Below are positions 57,300-64,000 of a stretch of 64,000 bases of DNA, piece after piece. Source of the stretch: Elgaria multicarinata webbii (lineage: Eukaryota > Chordata > Lepidosauria > Squamata > Anguidae); contig NC_086182.1 of NCBI RefSeq assembly GCF_023053635.1, positions 3,485,001 to 3,549,000 of the forward strand, written 5' to 3'. The notes under the pieces were generated by a model. It was not told the DNA's origin. It did not search any database and worked only from the letters and a program-made list of their open reading frames with translations. Both the position numbers and the translations under genes were made by a program. Each line of letters begins with the position of its first letter. Positions within the stretch are counted from its first letter, which is position 1.

Positions 57300-58383
57300 T
57301 AGATGGCTATTGGGTGGTATAGATAAATAATAAATAAATAGAAATAATATTACATTAGCATATTATATAATAACATTACTATAATAGCACCATATTATAC
57401 TACAATAAAATAAAATTAAAATCATACTATCAAACCATAATTAACCTATTATGGTAGAGTAACATAATAAGACATAAATAACTAAAATATTATATTAGCA
57501 CACTATATAAAATATTACTATATTACTATATTGTAATACAATAGAATAAAATTAATATATCATAAAATACTACCTTGAGCCTTTAATTCCCAGGTTTAAC
57601 TACATGTCATCTAAAGGTGCAGTTCAAACACTTTTGGTTGGTACAGACTATTATACATCATTTAGGACTGCCAAGTTTGTACACCGGGCGATGGAGGTCC
57701 GGAAACTATTGATTGACTCAAACGATTAAACTCTAATAACCCAATATTATATGTTGGTTAACATTGTAATTATAACCCGGATGATTGATATCCTATTAAC
57801 TCTTTTTTGTAGCACTTTTGCTGGCTAGTGGCAAGCTCGTGGTGGGTATGTTATTGTCTCATCTGTCTGCGAACGGCCCATGCGGCTAATATGCAATAAA
57901 GTTTATTGATTGATCTTAAAAATATAATTTATTGATTATTATAGGTTAACATATAAGAAATAAACTTATATTATCATACTATATAAAATACTAATATAAT
58001 ATTACTATATAATACAATAGAATAAAATTAATATATCATAAAACATAATTAATTGATTATTATAGATTAACATATAAGAAATAAACTTACATTATCATGC
58101 TATATAAAATACTAATATAATATTACTATACAGCAATACAATAGAATAAAATTAATATGTCAAAATATAATTATAGAGCTTTGGCTATTGGGTGGTATAA
58201 AACTGTAATAAATAAATAAATAAATAAATAAAATAAACAGATGGACATAATAAATAAAATAATATATTATACTATACTATGATTAATACAATATTACTAT
58301 ATGATAGCATATACAATATTACTATATTACTATATTACTATATGATATTACTATAATATTACTATATGATAGCATAGTAGAAT
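57300..58383. repeat. AT-rich repeat field
   Basis: Blocks such as ATACTAATATAATATTACTA and AGAATAAAATTAATATATC recur many times. It also holds a short L2-like tail (58172-58232) and a possible LINE 3' end at 57640-57930 (RTAKFVHRAMEVRKLLID then AATAAAGTTTATTGATTG). The field resumes at 59622-59780. Confidence 0.7.
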
Positions 58384-59621
58384 AAAAGGGCTAACATTGT
58401 CCCTATCTTCAAAAAGGGCAAAAAGGAAGAACCTGGGAACTACAGACCAGTCAGTCTGACATCCATCCCTGGGAAAATTCTGGAGCAGATTATAAAGAAG
58501 TCAATCTGTAAACACCTTGAAATCAATGCGGTGATCACTAGAAGCCAACATGGATTTGTCAAGAACAAGTCCTGTCAGACAAATTTGATCTCATTTTTTG
58601 ATAAGGTAATCTCCCTTGTGGACCGTGGGAACGCTGTGGACGTCATATATCTTGATTTCAGCAAAGCTTTTGACAAAATACCACATGACATTCTGATTAA
58701 CAAACTAGCTAAAAGTGGGCTAGATGGAACAACTATTAGGTGGATTCACAGTTGGCTACAGAATCGGACTCAAAGAGTACTTATCAATGGAACCTTCTCA
58801 AACTGGGGAGAGGCAACGAGTGGGGTACCGCAGGGCTCAGTCCTGGGCCCAGTGCTCTTCAACATTTTTATTAATGATTTGGATGAGGAGGTGCAGGGAA
58901 CGCTGATCAAATTTGCAGATGACACAAAATTGGGTGGGATAACAAGAAGGATCTTAGAATTGTTGTAGACTGCAAGCTGAATATGAGCCAACAGTGCGAT
59001 ATGGCTGCAAGAAAGGCAAATGCTATTTCGGGCTGCATTAATAGAAGTATAGCTTCCAAATCACGTGAGGTACTGGTTCCTCTCTATTCGGCCCTGGTTA
59101 GGCCTCATCTAGAGTATTGCGTCCAGTTCTGGGCTCCACAATTCAAGAAGGACGCAGACAAGCTGGAGCGTGTTCAGAGGAGGGCAACCAGGATGATCAG
59201 GGGCCTGGAAACAAAGCCCTATGAAGAGAGACTGAAAGAACTGGGCATGTTTAGCCTGGAGAAGAGAAGGTTGAGGGGAGACCTGATAGCACTCGTCAAA
59301 TACTTAAAAGGTTGTCACACAGAGGAGGGCCAGGATCTCTTCTCGATCCTCCCAGAGTGCAGGACACGGAATAATGGACTCAAGTTAAAGGAAGCCAGAT
59401 TCCAGCTGGACATCAGGAAAAACTTCTTGACTGTTAGAACAGTACGACAATGGAATCAGTTACCTAGGGAGGTTGTGGGCTCTCCCACACTAGAGACCTT
59501 CAAGAGGCAGCTGGACAAGCATCTGTCGGGGATGCTTTAGGGTGGATTCCTGCATTGAGCAGGGGGTTGGACTCGATGGCCTTGTAGGCCCCTTCCAACT
59601 CTGCTATTCTATGATTCTAAT
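58384..59621 (+). mobile_element. CR1 LINE, RT to 3' end, with internal deletion
   Basis: RT motifs: [64 protein letters not shown] and [12 protein letters not shown]. The frame then jumps into [18 protein letters not shown] and runs open to LDKHLSGML (58983-59537), with tail ATTCTATGATTCT. The thumb region between them is deleted. It is inserted in the AT-rich field. Confidence 0.93.
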
Positions 59622-59830
59622 ATATCATAATAAAATATAATTGATCATAATAGATTAACATAAAAACCAAGTAAAATATTATTATATCATCATACTATAT
59701 ATTAATGTAATATTACAATACAGTCATAATACCATGAAATATAATTCAAGCTGTACAATACATTAATAGGGTACAACGATTAAGTAATCGTTACTAAACC
59801 ACCACAAACTTTCCTAAAGAGCCCCTAAAA

Positions 59831-59956
59831 CAGCCTTCCTCAACCTGGGGCGCTCCAGATATGTTGGACTACAACTCCCAGAATGCCCCAGCCAGCTGGG
59901 GCATTCTGGGAGATGCAGTCCAACACATCTGGAGCGCCCCAGGTTGAGGAAGGCTG
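59831..59956. mobile_element. hAT-like palindromic MITE with 8-bp duplication
   Basis: CAGCCTTCCTCAACCTGGGG ends as in 3070-3204. CCCTAAAA (59823-59830) and TCCTAAAA (59957-59964) flank it. Confidence 0.82.
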
Positions 59957-60299
59957 TCCTAAAAGCACCAGGCGCGGGGATGCGCCCAACGGGGGTTTAT
60001 TCTCAAGGACGACGACGACGCCAGCTCCCTCCCCCGCCCCTCCGGCTGCCAACCGCCACCTGGGACTTGTAGTCCTCTGATTTGACGCGCTTGCCGGAGA
60101 TTCAGCAGGGAGGGAAACTACTATTCCCAGGATGCAGTGCGGCTAGAACGTCTGTTGCAATTTAAAAGAGGAGGAGGAGGAGGAGGAGGAGGAGTGGAAA
60201 TGGATGAAGAAGACAAAAAGTACAATAATAATAATAAAGCCCCCTCCTTCCCATTTTTTTAAAAAGCATTTCCTTCCAGGGTGTTTCCTGGTGATTGGT

Positions 60300-60708
60300 T
60301 CAGTGATGCCTCAGCGGGTGGGTGAGGGGCAGGGGCAGGGCAGCGGGCAGGGAAGGGTTAAGGGGGAGGGGGAGAGGGAGGTATTCCTCCCCCCTCCCCT
60401 CCCTCCCCTCCCCCTCCCGCCATCCTCTCTCTCCCCGGCTCGGTGGAAGCGGGGACTTCCTGTGACAGTTCATTTCCTGGTCGGACGGGGCCGCGAGAGG
60501 AGGGCGGACGGACGGACGGCGGGGACGGCTCGGCATGGTCTCCCCGCGGCCGGCCCCGGCCCCAGCCCCAGCCCGCCTTGAAGCTCGGAGGCGCCCGGCA
60601 GGCGATGCTCCCGCGGCTGCCGCCACCGCTGCGCCCTTGTAGCGATGTTGCCGGGCCGGTGCGGCGCCCGCAGCCCCAGCGGCGATGGTAGCAGGGTGGC
60701 CAGGCCAG
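60300..60708 (+). promoter_or_regulatory. AAK1: AAK1 CpG island and 5' untranslated exon
   Basis: This CpG-dense stretch has several GC boxes and ends in a good donor, GGCCAG|GTAAAG, at 60708/60709. It precedes the first coding exon by about 760 bp. The transcription start is not visible, so only the exon end is firm. Upstream lies a GGA repeat (60171-60193). Confidence 0.7.
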
Positions 60709-60748
60709 GTAAAGACGGCAGGCAGGCAGGCAGGCAGGCAAGGGGGAC

Positions 60749-61140
60749 AGCCTTCTCCAACTGGGTGCCCTCCAGACGGGTGGGACTACAATCCCCATAA
60801 TCCCCCAGCCGGCTCACGGCAAGCAGGCAGGCAGGGCGGAGGGCTTACTTTATTCGCGCCCCCCCACAACACACAGATGCTTTAGGGCAGCCTCTCCAAC
60901 CGGGTGCCCTCCAGAGGGGTGGGACTACAATCCCCATAATCCCCCAGCCGGCTCACGGCAAGCAGGCAGGCAGGGCGGAGGGCTTACTTTATTCCCCCCC
61001 CCCAACACACAGATGCTTTAGGGCAGCCTCTCCAACCGGGTGCCCTCCGGAGGGGTGGGACTACAACTCTCACAACCCCCCAGGATTATGAGAGTTGTAG
61101 TCCCACCTCTCTGGAGGACACCGGGTTGGGGTGGGGAGGC
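60749..61140 (+). repeat. Tandem 136-bp duplication of a palindromic MITE-like unit in AAK1 intron 1
   Basis: The unit running from CAGCCTCTCCAACCGGGTG through the GCAGG run to ACACACAGATGCTTTAGGG recurs with a period of 136 bp (for example 60875 and 61011). A first diverged copy starts near 60749, and the last copy ends in the inverted half GTAGTCCCAC...CCGGGTTGG. Confidence 0.8.
61023..61140. mobile_element. Palindromic MITE, last unit of the AAK1 intron 1 array
   Basis: CAGCCTCTCCAACCGGGTGC is inverted at CACCGGGTTGGGGTGGGGAGG. The centre has CTACAACTCTCACAACCC / GGATTATGAGAGTTGTAG. Confidence 0.65.
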
Positions 61141-61466
61141 TGTTTTAAGGGCCCCTCTCCCATTTCTCTCCCTGCCTCTTTGGACTCAGGGAACCTTAAC
61201 GACATCCACTCTTTCCCCACCAGCTTTCCTTTCCTTTCATTATTTTTTGTCTTCTCTGTCCCTCAGAAGTAAAAAGAAGAGATGGTGGGCATTTTCGGTG
61301 GGTGGGAGGCTTCCCCCTTCCCCAAATAGGTTGAAATCAAACCAGGTCTATTTTTATCTGGAGAATAGTAATGCTATGGTTGTGTCGTTGTTGTTCATAC
61401 ACAATTGAGCAAAATTCTAAATGCTTGTAATTCTTATTCCCTCTCTCTCTCTGTTTTTTGTCACAG

Positions 61467-64000
<2,534 letters not shown>

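Overview
The window looks like squamate reptile (lizard or snake) nuclear DNA. It holds a BovB (RTE) LINE with its typical 3' end, many CR1 and L2-clade LINEs, a Sauria/Squam-type tRNA-derived SINE, a Penelope-like element, a Helitron, and many short hAT- and Harbinger-like palindromic elements. Host genes are sparse and split by introns, and most of the sequence is layered transposon debris.

Two host loci are clear. (1) On the minus strand, 25.4-43.1 kb, ten collinear coding exons encode a guanylate-binding protein (GBP, interferon-induced large GTPase) from the start codon to a CaaX box (CVIL). All exon phases agree with the GBP family. Two lesions are visible: the codon for the P-loop arginine finger (human GBP1 R48) reads TGA, and exon 5 lacks 13 nt, which shifts the frame. 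I therefore call it a recent pseudogene. A kappaB-like site, an ISRE-like half site and a TATA-like box near 44.06-44.09 kb may be its old promoter. (2) On the plus strand, 60.3-61.9 kb, lie the CpG-island 5' exon and first coding exon of AAK1 (AP2-associated kinase 1). The rest of AAK1 runs off the right edge. Two further CpG islands (13.0-13.8 kb and 44.8-45.4 kb) have no gene I can name. The first contains a possible minus-strand first exon.

Layout: 0-13 kb, CR1, L2 and MITE debris; 13.0-13.8 kb, orphan CpG island; 14-19.5 kb, L2 and CR1, some nested; 19.5-21.3 kb, Penelope-like element with GIY-YIG nuclease; 22.7-23.7 kb, unknown interrupted coiled-coil coding fragment split by a palindromic element; 25.4-44 kb, GBP pseudogene with introns full of repeats, including a BovB beside the exon 5 donor; 44.8-49.4 kb, CpG island, a hAT element with a perfect palindrome, and a Helitron carrying a solo Ty3/gypsy LTR; 50.5-52.9 kb, a three-deep LINE nest; 52.9-57.3 kb, a LINE endonuclease fragment, a chromodomain Ty3/gypsy fossil with a SINE in its LTR, and LTR fragments; 57.3-59.8 kb, AT-rich repeats split by a CR1; 59.8-64 kb, AAK1 5' end.

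No tRNA, rRNA or CRISPR array was seen. Boundaries marked approximate were judged by eye from homologous copies inside this window.
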